The notes under the pieces: generated by a model
The model's input: only the letters and a program-made list of their open reading frames with translations
Databases searched by the model: none
What the model was told of the DNA's origin: nothing
Source of the DNA: Cyclobacterium plantarum
Lineage (GTDB): Bacteria; Bacteroidota; Bacteroidia; Cytophagales; Cyclobacteriaceae
Assembly: GCF_011290685.1 (NCBI RefSeq)
Contig: NZ_JAANYN010000003.1
Location: 124,001 to 188,000 of the forward strand
Length of the DNA stretch: 64,000 bases
Direction of reading: 5' to 3'
Position numbers and translations under genes: made by a program
Shown: positions 8,456 to 18,060 of the stretch, in pieces
How positions within the stretch are numbered: the stretch's first letter is position 1
Layout: every line of letters starts with the position of its first letter

Positions 8456-8980
8456 ATGAAAAATTTATTTTACTTTATGGCTTTGTTGCCAATCGGGAGC
8501 TTGTTCTTCTCCTGTGTATCCAATGTTCTGGAACACCAAAATGACTTCGAAATAAGTGAAAATGCGTGGATGGACTTTAAAAAATCGTCGGACAATTCCT
8601 ATACCTATACAGTCGTTTTTGGAAGTTGGGTAGGTTTTTCCTGGGAAACCACCCTTACTGTAATCGATGGGTCCATTAGCAAAAGACATTTTAAGTATAC
8701 AACATTACCAGAAGACCTGTCAGAGGCGATTCCAGAAGAAGAATTGGAATGGACTGAAAACGAAACCGAACTGGGCAGCCACCAAAACGGAGCCGAACCA
8801 ATGACCCTGGACGAAGTATATACAAAAGCCCAACTAGAGTGGCTTGTGGAAAGAGAAAACGCTATAACCTATTTTGAGAGGGAGAATAACGGGATGATCT
8901 CTACCTGTGGTTATGTGGAAAATAATTGTGTCGATGATTGTTTTACCGGCATCAAAATAGCGCGAATTGAAGCCCTTTAA
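8456..8980 (+). CDS. Hypothetical lipoprotein
   Basis: 174 residues with an SPII signal and lipobox LFFSC (Cys20). The mature part is acidic and strand-rich, with two C-terminal cysteines in CGYVENNCVDDC and no family I recognise. It follows the lipoprotein at 7888-8391 on the same strand with a 64-base gap and is followed by a terminator, so the two may form a small operon of surface lipoproteins. Nothing in the sequence gives a reaction or partner. Confidence 0.7.
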   Translation: MKNLFYFMALLPIGSLFFSCVSNVLEHQNDFEISENAWMDFKKSSDNSYTYTVVFGSWVGFSWETTLTVIDGSISKRHFKYTTLPEDLSEAIPEEELEWTENETELGSHQNGAEPMTLDEVYTKAQLEWLVERENAITYFERENNGMISTCGYVENNCVDDCFTGIKIARIEAL

Positions 8981-9044
8981 AGACTGGTATTTGCCAAAAA
9001 GAAAAAGTAGTTGCAAGCACAGTTAATCTCATTCCAAAAGCCAG

Positions 9045-9072
9045 GGGCCTGCTTCAATGCTGAAACAGGCCC
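9045..9072 (+). terminator. Hairpin terminator
   Basis: GGGCCTG at 9045-9051 pairs with CAGGCCC at 9066-9072, and an inner TTCA/TGAA extends the stem. A T-containing tail follows, with several Ts but no long run. It ends the 8456-8980 transcription unit. Confidence 0.6.
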
Positions 9073-9203
9073 TTGTATTTAAATTTTGCCCCGTTGATTG
9101 AATTTACTTTGGGTTTATGCGGGAAAATTCCTAGTTTTTGAGCATCTTATAGCTGCAATCCAAGCGGTTTCGGATTTTGCAGTTTTCTATAAACCCAGAT
9201 ACC

Positions 9204-10862
9204 ATGAAATACCAGATATTTACCCTTTTTGTCTGCTTACTTTTGATCCTTCCAAAAGCCATAGCCCAGGAACTTGCTCCCCACGAGCGTGTTTTGATAA
9301 CCAACAATACGGAAGCGACCGGGATAAGCACCAATGGAAAAGGGGAATTGGTGGTCAATGTGAACCCCGGGGACATGCGGGACTTTATGACGCAGGCCTA
9401 TGTCCGCTACAGTGATTTTGGGGCGAAGGGTGACGGCAAAACCGACGACATTGATGCCATTGCTGCCAGCCATGCTGTAGCCAATCAACAAGGCCTGCAA
9501 GTGAAGGCAGATGATGGTTATACCTACTATATTAGCGGGAAATTGCGCACGGCGGTGATACAGACTGACACAGATTTCGGAACGGCCGAATTTATCATAG
9601 ACGATACCGAAGTAGTGGACCGGACCAAACACGTGTTTTTGGTCAGTTCCACTCTTAAGCCTTTTAACCTGCAGGGAGTTACTTCACTGAAAAGGGACCA
9701 GGACAAAATAAAGGCAGATTTGCCCGGTCCCTGCCTGGTGACAGTGACCGATGCCAATGTCCGGCGCTATATACGGTACGGGCCGAACCAAAATGACGGT
9801 TCCCCGCAGACAGATATTTTTATTGTAGACAAGGATGGGAATGTGGATGCAGATGCACCCATTATATGGGACTTTGATCAGATTACCGAAATTACGGCCC
9901 TCCCCATGGACGAGGACCAACTCACCATCAGGGGAGGCAGGTTTACTACCATAGCCAACCAGGACGAATCCAGATACACGTATTACAGTCGTGGCATTGC
10001 CATCAGAAGATCCAATGTCCTGCTGGATGGCCTGGAGCACCGGGTTACCGGGGAGGGAGAGCAGGGTGCTCCCTATGGAGGTTTTCTTAATTTTCGGGAT
10101 TGTGCCTATGTTACCGTAAAAAACACCGTATTGACCGGTCACAAAACCTATCGTACCATTGGCTCTGCGGGTGTGCCCGTCTCCATGGGAACCTATGACA
10201 TATCCTTGAGCCGTTCCCTGAATGTCTCCTTCGAACATTGCAGCCAGACCAATGACATCAACGACCGCACCTACTGGGGCATTATGGGTTCTAATTTTTG
10301 CAAAAACCTGATTCTGGACCATTGTACCTTTTCCCGGTTTGACGCCCATATGGGAGTGGCCAATGCCACGGTCCGTAATTCCACTTTAGGCCACATGGGG
10401 ATAAACGCCATCGGTACCGGCACCTTTTTGGTGGAAAATTCCACTTTGAACGGCAGGACCCTCATCAATTTGCGTTCTGATTATGGCAGCACCTGGGAGG
10501 GAGAATTTATTATCCGGGATTGCGTATTTATTCCGGCGGGCGGAGCTTCTGCCAGTGCCAGCCTTATAGGCGGCTCCAACTCCGGTCAACACGATTTCGG
10601 ATATACGACCTATATGCCGGAGCGCATCGTAATTGAAAACCTGCACATAGACGATTCCAACCATCCTGAGGACTACCAGGGGCCAGCCATTTTTGGTAAT
10701 TTCAACCCGGAAATGACGAGCGATTCTTATGTGGAAAAGTATCCCCATGTACGTACCAAAGAAGTGATTCTCGAAAATGTAACTATGGAAAGTGGCAAGG
10801 ATCTTCGCGTTAGCGATAATCCGTATTTGTTTAAAGATGTGGAGATCCGGCGCATCGACTAG
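9204..10862 (+). CDS. Secreted parallel beta-helix (pectate-lyase-superfamily-like) protein
   Basis: 552 residues from the ATG at 9204; the open frame extends to a TTG at 9177, but the ATG gives a clean signal peptide ending KAIAQE. Residues ~65-90 contain YVRYSDFGAKGDGKTDDIDAI, the conserved N-terminal block of pectate-lyase-3/rhamnogalacturonase-like beta-helix proteins. The rest shows short irregular beta-helix repeats (RRSNVLLDGL, YVTVKNTVL, NLILDHCTFSRF, TVRNSTLG). It probably binds or cuts a polysaccharide outside the cytoplasm; no catalytic residues can be assigned. No obvious operon partner. Confidence 0.8.
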   Translation: MKYQIFTLFVCLLLILPKAIAQELAPHERVLITNNTEATGISTNGKGELVVNVNPGDMRDFMTQAYVRYSDFGAKGDGKTDDIDAIAASHAVANQQGLQVKADDGYTYYISGKLRTAVIQTDTDFGTAEFIIDDTEVVDRTKHVFLVSSTLKPFNLQGVTSLKRDQDKIKADLPGPCLVTVTDANVRRYIRYGPNQNDGSPQTDIFIVDKDGNVDADAPIIWDFDQITEITALPMDEDQLTIRGGRFTTIANQDESRYTYYSRGIAIRRSNVLLDGLEHRVTGEGEQGAPYGGFLNFRDCAYVTVKNTVLTGHKTYRTIGSAGVPVSMGTYDISLSRSLNVSFEHCSQTNDINDRTYWGIMGSNFCKNLILDHCTFSRFDAHMGVANATVRNSTLGHMGINAIGTGTFLVENSTLNGRTLINLRSDYGSTWEGEFIIRDCVFIPAGGASASASLIGGSNSGQHDFGYTTYMPERIVIENLHIDDSNHPEDYQGPAIFGNFNPEMTSDSYVEKYPHVRTKEVILENVTMESGKDLRVSDNPYLFKDVEIRRID

Positions 10863-11167
10863 CCTGTTCGACTTTGTCAAGGGACAGAGAGACCTTTATG
10901 GTTCATCAGGAATAGCCATATTAGCCTTTGCCATCTGATCCTCCTTTATATGCGAAAATACCTATTGAAAACCCCAATTTATAAAGCGGTTGGCAATTGC
11001 CGATTCGGAAGAATAGAATCTAAGTGCCTCATTAATAGAATTCTTATTGTTCTCCCTTCGGCGAAGTAATCTGAACCGGATCATACATCTTATTGGGGAT
11101 GCCTTGAGCTAAAGGTACAAGCCTACCTGTAGCCAGAAAGAGGAAACGGATCCTATTTTTCGAGTCG
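10863..11167. other. Intergenic, convergent genes
   Basis: About 305 bases between two convergent genes. I see no open frame of note, no recognisable gene remnant and no strong terminator hairpin. Confidence 0.5.
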
Positions 11168-14100
11168 CTAATCGATTACGGTTATCAATCCCTTTTCCGT
11201 AACCAGCAGGTCTTCCCCCCTGGATTTATAGTGAATTACTACTGAGTAATTTCCATTCGGAACCTTTTGGTTATTGACAAAGCCATCCCATAGGCAGATA
11301 GAAGGCTGATTTGCCTGGAGGTTTTTGTCCTCACAATAGTAGATCAATTCTCCCCAGCGGTTTTGAATAAACACCGTTATTTCTGCGGTCAGGTTGTTGG
11401 GATAAACTACAAAGGGTCGTTGCGGATCTCCGGGGCGAATGGCGGTCGGATACCTTATAAGCGGATCGCAGGCATCTTCCACTTCAAAATCTACCATAAA
11501 CTCACATCCCTGAGTATCCCGGACCCACAGGCTGTATGTTCCAGGTTGTTGGGGAGAAAACAGGGTGCTTGTGCTGAGTATTTGTCCATCCATAAGCCAT
11601 TCTGCTTCCGTAAAGGACTCCCCGGCATCTATGGTTACCGCCATGTTTTTGGTAGCACAAAGGGAGTAAAGTGCCTGCAGCACTGGTGCTACGGAGACAG
11701 ATTGCGTTACTTCCACCTGCTCTTTACCTACCATGCATCCTTTTCGGCTGGTTAACCTCACTTCGTACAAACCTTCCTGCTGGATGGTAAGTGTGGGGTT
11801 TTCGTCGTAATCTGAAAGGTGAACTGGTCCCTGGGATGAAATCAAAAACCATTGGATGCTCAAATCGGGGGCGTCCTCCTGCAAGCTGAGTGTCGTAAAC
11901 ACATCATCCCGGCAAAAGGGAGCCAGTACCAAATCAATGGATTCCGGCAGAGCGATGCTGGCAATAAATGATTTCTCCAGGGGGCATAGGATCCCGGAGG
12001 GATCGCTGGCGATCATACGGTAAGCGCCCGATTCGGTGAGACCAAATCCCCCTTCGTTGTTTTGAGTTACCCGGTCCCCACTCGGGTCGATGAGTTCGTA
12101 CCTCAGGGCCGCAGGGGCCTCTGGAAAAAATGAATAGGGGTAGCATGCCTCAATAGTTTCAGGTACAGAAAAGTCTACAAAAGCTTTTTGGGCAACAGTA
12201 TAGCGCCGGGTATTGTTCAGTGTATTGCCTTCCAGGTCAGTTAGTTCCAGGCTATATTCACCGTGTGGCACAGCTATTTTTACACGCGTTAGGTTTTCAA
12301 ATGACCCTGAAAATTCCTGACCATCCACTTGCCGTATTAGTAGGTAGGTACCTGTCTGAGGGTAGAAGTCGGGAAATTGTATTTCTATCATTCCCGAGTT
12401 TTCCTCTTCCGATGAACAGCTTTCCGGATAGGAGGCGATTTCGTAATCAAGGAAACCATCGGGAAATATTACCGCTGGTACATCGACCTGAGCGCCGTCT
12501 GTGACATATTCTCCCTCTACCGTATATCCCCATGCATAGGCCTGATTTCGTACAAATCTTCGTTCGATGTCCTCCGGTTTGATGTGGTAGGTCGTCTTGA
12601 ATGTCAGGGAGTCGCCGGCATTCAGGAAAGGGATTGACCAGGAATCCTGGGTCAGCTCATCTCGGACCCGGACGTTTACCAGGTCTAGTTTCCGGGGGTT
12701 GGTTACGACCAGGGTATACTGTATGGTATCATTCATCTTGGTGTACTTATCCACGCTCGCAGATTTTTCGATCTCAATAGTCGGTATAAAGCTACAATCA
12801 ATCACCGTGATATAAACCGGCACACGTTCGCTTTCACATTCCACTTCACTGAATTGGCTGACGTAGACCCTATATAAACCTTCCCGAACAGGATCCACCT
12901 GGGGAATGCCGTCTAATGGCATGCTTTCCGGGTCATCATCCAGGTAATAATTTCGAGTATAGGCCTCGTTTTCACGAACAGGAAAAAATACTGGTTTTGA
13001 GAACTGACACACTTCCAGATCAAAAACCGAAGGCTGATGCGCCTTCGAGATGACGTTGACCCACAGAGGAACCCGGGCTCCGGTACAGGATCCGGTTAGC
13101 CCCTCTGCTACCCATAGCTGCGTCATGCCGCGGGTATAGGTGTCCACTTGAAATGCAGGAAGGGGGGAACCTCCTTCTTCCTGAGTAAAAAAATAAACCG
13201 ACAATCCCTCCCGGATCGGTGAAATTAAGGTACTCAGATCAACAGGCGGATCACCCTCACAAAAATCGGGAAGTTGGGTGGGCCCTAACGTTGACCCACT
13301 TTCCTGACCGCTGCACTGGCTAGCCACAAATTCAGCCTGGCCCACTACCGGAATCTCTATGGGTCCAAACCTGGCTGCCGCTTCGCAGGCTTCCCCCATA
13401 AAGCCGGAGGCAAAGGGTACATTGGAATAGGCACTTTGTGAAATGCTTCCCGTACCTGAAAGCTGGCCATCGACCGAAAAGGTGGATTCACAATTGAAAT
13501 TCGCCCATATAAAACAATCCGTAGTAACCATCAGGGTGAATTCCAGCAGCGCCAACACTTCCTCCGGATCTTCTGGCAGGGGAATCTCTCCGATTTCCCA
13601 GACAATGGATCCTGCTACACCCAATTCCGGGTCGAACCTGACAATACCATGGTCCGCCGGGAAGGTCTTCGCCTCCTTGAAGGTGGCAGTAAGGGGCAGT
13701 GGAATAGTAATGCGGTTGTTACCGGTAGCTTCCGTTCCGAAGTTCTTTAGGCTTAAGGTATAGGTAATTTCCTCTCCGGGTTGCAGGGAGGGAGTTTCCC
13801 CTGGAGGGACACCATTGACCTGTTTAATCTGATTAAACACCTGGATTTCAGGCACAAATGCTTCCACGGAGAAAGCAAATGCATAAATCGTGTATTGGTC
13901 CTGATTGGTGCCATAGCGAAACCTAAAAGTCGATTGATTATTGGCAATGATGGAATTATTGGGATTGGGGACCTCCCATTGAGCGATATCGGCGCCAGTA
14001 TTGTGCAATAGCATCGGATTCCTCGGCGTTTCTTCCAGTTCAGCTTCCTGGTTTAGTACCGGTGTATAAATAGAAGAGTTGAAAAAGTTGGTCGTCGTGG

Positions 14101-15457
14101 TCAATGGATGACGCAGGTTGTGCCATTGATTGTCTTGATTCATGATTTGTAGGAAATCTCCCTTGATCTGTCGGTCGCCCTCCCCGGTCATTACTCCCAG
14201 CTTTAGCTTGACAGGTCCCTGGTCGATGGTTTCAAACCCCTTGATTTCAATTTCGCCGAATTGTTCCTCACCATCCATGGATCTAACATAGGAATAGCCA
14301 TCAAAAATGCTGATATCCCGCCAATTCATTTTGGAATTTTGATAAACCACCGCCAGGCCCCAGTTGCCGAAAAAGCCGGTATCATTTCCCTTTTCATCTA
14401 TGGTCGCCAGATCCGCCAGGGTGTACTCCCCCGGGCCAAAACCCTTAACCAGATCTGTTACATCTGCATAGCCGACGTAAATGTCCTCCATAGCATAATG
14501 AGGATACAAAATCCCATTACCCTGAGCAAAGATATCCAGGTACTCTGCCGCTCCCGGGCCCTTAAGCTTTACCTTTCGCTTATCAAAGCTTACCGTATGA
14601 TCGTATTCCTCATAGTAGCTTCCTGAAGCAGTTAGTTTCACCCCCATATCCTCGTGCGCGTACTCCTCTGCCGGCTTCCCTATTGTTCGGCTTAGTGAAT
14701 GGATCGAAAATGAAAAGCCCAGATCCGCTACAGTAATGGAATCGAAGCTGGCCGTAGCGGTATGCTCCGATCGGGAAATACTCAGGTTTTCTACCTCCTT
14801 CCAGTCGGTATCGCCAATCCGGTACTGCACGGTGGCTGCTGGGTCATTTGTAAACTGCAGTGTAAGTTGTGGGCCACTTTCGTTTAACAAGTAATACCTG
14901 GGAAAGATTTCCCCTGCCACATCCTCCCTCAGCTCGTAGCTCAGGTGGTAGGAACTGTAACGGATATCGTCCCCATAATAGGCGATTTGCTCTTCATTGT
15001 TGACTTCCGTGGGGACCTTAGCCGTTATCCGTTTCGTCCGGTCAAAGGTAAACCCCTGTCCGACTATCGATTTACCCGTCCAGTACAGACCGGCATATAC
15101 GATTTCTGAGCAGGCAGGGTCCGCTCCGTTTTCCCGGGAAAACTGTAGCGTGGCAGTAGAGGAGTTGAAGGTTTCCGGATCGTCATCGACGTCAACAAAT
15201 ACCATCCTGTTCAATGAATTGTCTGAGGAAGAGGTGCTATAATTCTCTAAGGTTAGGTTTGTATTTCCGATCATGGTAAAATCCCCTTTTAGGCGGAAGA
15301 CCTTTCCCTCCGGCGGATTGACCCCTACCCGATGCCTGAAGGGTACACGGTTATCGTTTTGGGCAAATGATAAAAAAGGAGCTACTGTCAACAGGCACAG
15401 CACACCGCAGCAGAAAAAGCGGACTTTCTCAAAAAATATCCGTTTAAGGCTTTTCAT
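11168..15457 (-). CDS. Giant surface protein with DUF11-type domains and type B T9SS sorting domain
   Basis: 1429 residues. A signal peptide ends near SFAQN. Long beta-sandwich regions include DUF11-like repeats (QPGEEITYTLSLKNFG..., MNDTIQYTLVVTNPRKLDLVNVRVRDE). The C-terminus (~1335-1429; PTAIRPGDPQRPFVVYP, NRWGELIYYCED, WDGFVNNQKVPNGNYSVVIHY) is the gliding-motility-associated type B C-terminal domain that directs secretion by the type IX system. Probably an adhesin or surface-layer filament exported across the outer membrane. A lone gene, with no partner visible beside it. Confidence 0.9.
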   Translation of the reverse strand: MKSLKRIFFEKVRFFCCGVLCLLTVAPFLSFAQNDNRVPFRHRVGVNPPEGKVFRLKGDFTMIGNTNLTLENYSTSSSDNSLNRMVFVDVDDDPETFNSSTATLQFSRENGADPACSEIVYAGLYWTGKSIVGQGFTFDRTKRITAKVPTEVNNEEQIAYYGDDIRYSSYHLSYELREDVAGEIFPRYYLLNESGPQLTLQFTNDPAATVQYRIGDTDWKEVENLSISRSEHTATASFDSITVADLGFSFSIHSLSRTIGKPAEEYAHEDMGVKLTASGSYYEEYDHTVSFDKRKVKLKGPGAAEYLDIFAQGNGILYPHYAMEDIYVGYADVTDLVKGFGPGEYTLADLATIDEKGNDTGFFGNWGLAVVYQNSKMNWRDISIFDGYSYVRSMDGEEQFGEIEIKGFETIDQGPVKLKLGVMTGEGDRQIKGDFLQIMNQDNQWHNLRHPLTTTTNFFNSSIYTPVLNQEAELEETPRNPMLLHNTGADIAQWEVPNPNNSIIANNQSTFRFRYGTNQDQYTIYAFAFSVEAFVPEIQVFNQIKQVNGVPPGETPSLQPGEEITYTLSLKNFGTEATGNNRITIPLPLTATFKEAKTFPADHGIVRFDPELGVAGSIVWEIGEIPLPEDPEEVLALLEFTLMVTTDCFIWANFNCESTFSVDGQLSGTGSISQSAYSNVPFASGFMGEACEAAARFGPIEIPVVGQAEFVASQCSGQESGSTLGPTQLPDFCEGDPPVDLSTLISPIREGLSVYFFTQEEGGSPLPAFQVDTYTRGMTQLWVAEGLTGSCTGARVPLWVNVISKAHQPSVFDLEVCQFSKPVFFPVRENEAYTRNYYLDDDPESMPLDGIPQVDPVREGLYRVYVSQFSEVECESERVPVYITVIDCSFIPTIEIEKSASVDKYTKMNDTIQYTLVVTNPRKLDLVNVRVRDELTQDSWSIPFLNAGDSLTFKTTYHIKPEDIERRFVRNQAYAWGYTVEGEYVTDGAQVDVPAVIFPDGFLDYEIASYPESCSSEEENSGMIEIQFPDFYPQTGTYLLIRQVDGQEFSGSFENLTRVKIAVPHGEYSLELTDLEGNTLNNTRRYTVAQKAFVDFSVPETIEACYPYSFFPEAPAALRYELIDPSGDRVTQNNEGGFGLTESGAYRMIASDPSGILCPLEKSFIASIALPESIDLVLAPFCRDDVFTTLSLQEDAPDLSIQWFLISSQGPVHLSDYDENPTLTIQQEGLYEVRLTSRKGCMVGKEQVEVTQSVSVAPVLQALYSLCATKNMAVTIDAGESFTEAEWLMDGQILSTSTLFSPQQPGTYSLWVRDTQGCEFMVDFEVEDACDPLIRYPTAIRPGDPQRPFVVYPNNLTAEITVFIQNRWGELIYYCEDKNLQANQPSICLWDGFVNNQKVPNGNYSVVIHYKSRGEDLLVTEKGLITVID

Positions 15458-15712
15458 TGAAATCAGAAATAAAAATTTATGCCAAATAAAAAGTGTTAGA
15501 AAAGCACCAATTGCTCCTCAGACTAAAAACGCCGTCAATATATAAATAAATTTATTGGTATCTATCAGGGACGCCCACTTTTTTATTCGTTAGGAAGGTT
15601 TCCATGAGGACCTCAACGGAGGTGTTGAACCATTAGAAATGCGCTGCCTGCCCCCCCGGTCTGGCCCCTTCCCTACGCACCCCAGCCTTTCCAGCTCCAT
15701 CAAATCGTCTGG
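15458..15712. other. Intergenic between two minus-strand genes
   Basis: The half next to 15457 is AT-rich and should hold the promoter of the large surface protein, but I cannot fix a TAnnTTTG box. The other half contains a C-rich stretch (15640-15700) with no recognisable feature. Confidence 0.4.
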
Positions 15713-15850
15713 TTATTTGTGTCCCGTATAATAAACGCCAAAAAATCCGGCCGCCCAGAATTTGCTATCACCTTCCTCAAATGAAATCAGGATATCCACT
15801 CTGGGTTTATCTGTTTGGGTAATTTTGCTTCCGAACACTTCTTTTGTCAT
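15713..15850 (-). CDS. Possible 45-residue small protein
   Basis: ATG at 15848-15850, inside the last codons of the MFS gene, to TAA at 15713-15715. The product (MTKEVFGSKITQTDKP..., ending FFGVYYTGHK) has protein-like composition and overlaps the MFS gene by 44 bases, suggesting coupling. It could also be a frameshifted MFS tail or a chance frame. No family recognised. Confidence 0.35.
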   Translation of the reverse strand: MTKEVFGSKITQTDKPRVDILISFEEGDSKFWAAGFFGVYYTGHK

Positions 15851-17075
15851 TCCCAAATGGTGGAGAAATTTTCCGGGGCATACGGAACTGGATGACCAGG
15901 GAAGAAAGAATGGTCAATCCACCAATAAGTAAAAGGGCATATTCGATGCCGAATACATCTGCCGTTATTCCTGAAATTACGGCACCAAAGGCATAACCCA
16001 GGTCCCGCCAAAGCCTGAAAGTGCCGATGCTCTCCGCGCGCTGTTTCGGGCTGGTAACCTGAGCAATAGTGGAAAGGAATGTGGGATAAACCAGGGCTGT
16101 TCCCAGACCCAGAACAGCGGAAAGGGATGCAAGCATATAGAATTCATGGCTAACGGGAATCAGTAAAATGGCCAACCCCTGCAACAGCATGCCCCAAAAG
16201 AGCATGGCCTTTTTGGAATAATGGTCGGACATTTTACCGGTAAAAAGTTGCCCTATACCCCAAACGGTAGGGTAAATGGCTGTAATGATGCCTATGTTTT
16301 CATTGTTGTAATTGAGTGAGACCAGAATGATCGGCAGCAAGCCCCAGATCATGCCATCGTTCAGGTTGTTGATCAAACCTGCCTGGGCCACGGAACTCAA
16401 GGTTTTGTTTTTGAAGCTGGTTTCTATAAATACATTTTCCAACTGTGGGCTGGTATCAGTTGCGGTCTCCTTGTGCACAAATGCCCGGGTGTCCTTTACC
16501 CACAAGGCCGTCAGGATAAAACCTGCCAGGGAAATAAAGATACCCAGGTAAAAGGGATAGGGGGTAATGCCATATTGGTTGGCTACATAGCCTGTTAGGA
16601 AAGCCACAACCCCTACTGCAAAGTAGCCGGCAAATTCATTCAAGCCCATGGCCAGGCCCCGGTTTTTTTCTCTCACCAGGTCAATTTTCATGACCACCGT
16701 GCTGCTCCAGGTGAGTCCCTGACTTAGCCCCAAAAGTACATTGGCAAAAATCACCCAGTTCCAGCTGCCTGCATAGATCAGAATAAACGGTATGGGCATG
16801 GCCAGGACCCATCCAAACAAGAGCAGCTTTTTTCTCCCAAAGCGGTTGGCAAGCCGGCCTGTATAGTAATTGGCGATAGCCTTGGTAATGCCAAAAGCTG
16901 TGATAAAGGATAGGATGGCAGTTTTGGAAGCGATACCAAATTCAATCTCCGCAAACTGGGGAATGATGGTTCGTTCCATACCGATCATCCCACCTACAAA
17001 GGCGTTTACAATGACCAGAATAGTAAATTGTTTCCAGTTTTCTTTTAATCCGAGTTGGACGCTAGCGTTATTCAT
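15807..17075 (-). CDS. MFS transporter
   Basis: 422 residues with about twelve membrane segments. The loop between segments 2 and 3 reads YYTGRLANRFGRKKLL, the classic MFS GxLxDRxGRRxxL signature; a related GQLFTGKMSDHYSKKAML follows segment 8. It resembles sugar-phosphate or drug-efflux type MFS proteins, but the substrate cannot be read from the sequence. A Crp/Fnr regulator gene lies 67 bases upstream on the same strand, so expression may be under its control. Confidence 0.85.
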   Translation of the reverse strand: MNNASVQLGLKENWKQFTILVIVNAFVGGMIGMERTIIPQFAEIEFGIASKTAILSFITAFGITKAIANYYTGRLANRFGRKKLLLFGWVLAMPIPFILIYAGSWNWVIFANVLLGLSQGLTWSSTVVMKIDLVREKNRGLAMGLNEFAGYFAVGVVAFLTGYVANQYGITPYPFYLGIFISLAGFILTALWVKDTRAFVHKETATDTSPQLENVFIETSFKNKTLSSVAQAGLINNLNDGMIWGLLPIILVSLNYNNENIGIITAIYPTVWGIGQLFTGKMSDHYSKKAMLFWGMLLQGLAILLIPVSHEFYMLASLSAVLGLGTALVYPTFLSTIAQVTSPKQRAESIGTFRLWRDLGYAFGAVISGITADVFGIEYALLLIGGLTILSSLVIQFRMPRKISPPFGNDKRSVRKQNYPNR

Positions 17076-17142
17076 TTCCGGTATTTAAGTCCTGCAAAGT
17101 TCCCCAGGCTGCAAGACAAAAAAATTAACAAATGATAAAAAA

Positions 17143-17706
17143 TCAATCTATTCCTGCCCGGATGCGGCTGAGGGAAACGGGTGTGATTCCCAGGTAGGAG
17201 GCGATGTACTTCAGGGGGATTTTTTGAACAAAATCGGTGGTGTCCAGCAGTTCAAGGTACCGTTCCTTTGCGGATTTAAATTGCAAGCTTTCGAGCCGCT
17301 TGACGGTATTCACGTATTCCCGTTCAAAAATGAGCCGAAACAACCTTTCCAAATCATGGTGTTGGTCGTATAAGTGAAAGAGCTTCTCTGAATCAATGGC
17401 CAGCATCCTGGTTGCATCAATGGCCTGGATGCCTTTTGAGGTAGGGTTGCCGGTAAACAGGCTTTCTGCCCTAACGATAAGGTCATTATCAAAGGCAAAA
17501 TGTTCGGTAATGTCGGTGCCGTCTTTGTAGTAAAAGATACGTGCCCCTCCGGATTTTACAAAGTAAATTGTCCGGCATCTGCTGCCTATTGCCTGAATGA
17601 TTTCGTTTTTGGAATAGGTTTTTTCCCTGATTATTTCCTGCAATGCCTGTTTTGCCTGGTCATTGACCCTGAAAATGGTATCAAAAAAATCGAATATACT
17701 CCACAT
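17143..17706 (-). CDS. Crp/Fnr family transcription regulator
   Basis: 187 residues. Residues ~15-115 form a cyclic-nucleotide-binding-like beta roll (YFVKSGGARIFYYKDGTDITEHFAFD) and ~120-187 a short winged helix ending KYIASYLGITPVSLSRIRAGI, which holds the recognition helix. It lacks the Fe-S cysteines of FNR and the exact cAMP-binding residues of Crp, so the effector is unknown. Such short Crp-like regulators in Bacteroidota often sit beside transporters; here it precedes the MFS gene on the same strand. Confidence 0.85.
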   Translation of the reverse strand: MWSIFDFFDTIFRVNDQAKQALQEIIREKTYSKNEIIQAIGSRCRTIYFVKSGGARIFYYKDGTDITEHFAFDNDLIVRAESLFTGNPTSKGIQAIDATRMLAIDSEKLFHLYDQHHDLERLFRLIFEREYVNTVKRLESLQFKSAKERYLELLDTTDFVQKIPLKYIASYLGITPVSLSRIRAGID

Positions 17707-17864
17707 TCCAGAATAATTTAAGTGTAAAATAAGATTTAAAATTTCCGGATCTCAAATTTTTGCTTAAAATTTTTCATGATAAAATGTTTTAGTTTTATAA
17801 TAAATCGGATTTTAAGCAAAATGTCATCAAATAAAACCTGACAATTTCCAAACAAAAAAGATTT

Positions 17865-17915
17865 CGGAATTTGCAATTCCGTGGGTCAGATAAAGTGGAT
17901 TTGCAATTCGGGATG
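17865..17915. repeat. Palindromic repeat, left of the propeller lipoprotein gene
   Basis: A 17-nt palindrome with centre TGC at 17865-17881, then GGGTCAGATAAA and a second partial ATTTGCAAT unit. The same order (ATTxxGCAATTC, GGGaCAGATAAAA, GATTTGAAATC) recurs at 19446-19493 on the other side of the gene at 18061-19371. The rest of the 17707-18060 gap is AT-rich with no gene. Confidence 0.65.
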
Positions 17916-18060
17916 GCTGGTCCCGACCTTCGGCAGCACCTCGCAAGGATAATATCCCATTTGTGTGTCGCCTGCCTCATGCTCGATTTTATCATTTTTT
18001 CTGATGACATTTTGTTCTCCTTTCGATGACTAAGTAAAGTTGTTCAAATTCGCATTAATT

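Noticed and set aside
9684-10349. Minus-strand frame of 221 codons
   Set aside because: It lies antisense to the beta-helix protein gene, which has a signal peptide and conserved motifs; the minus frame has neither.
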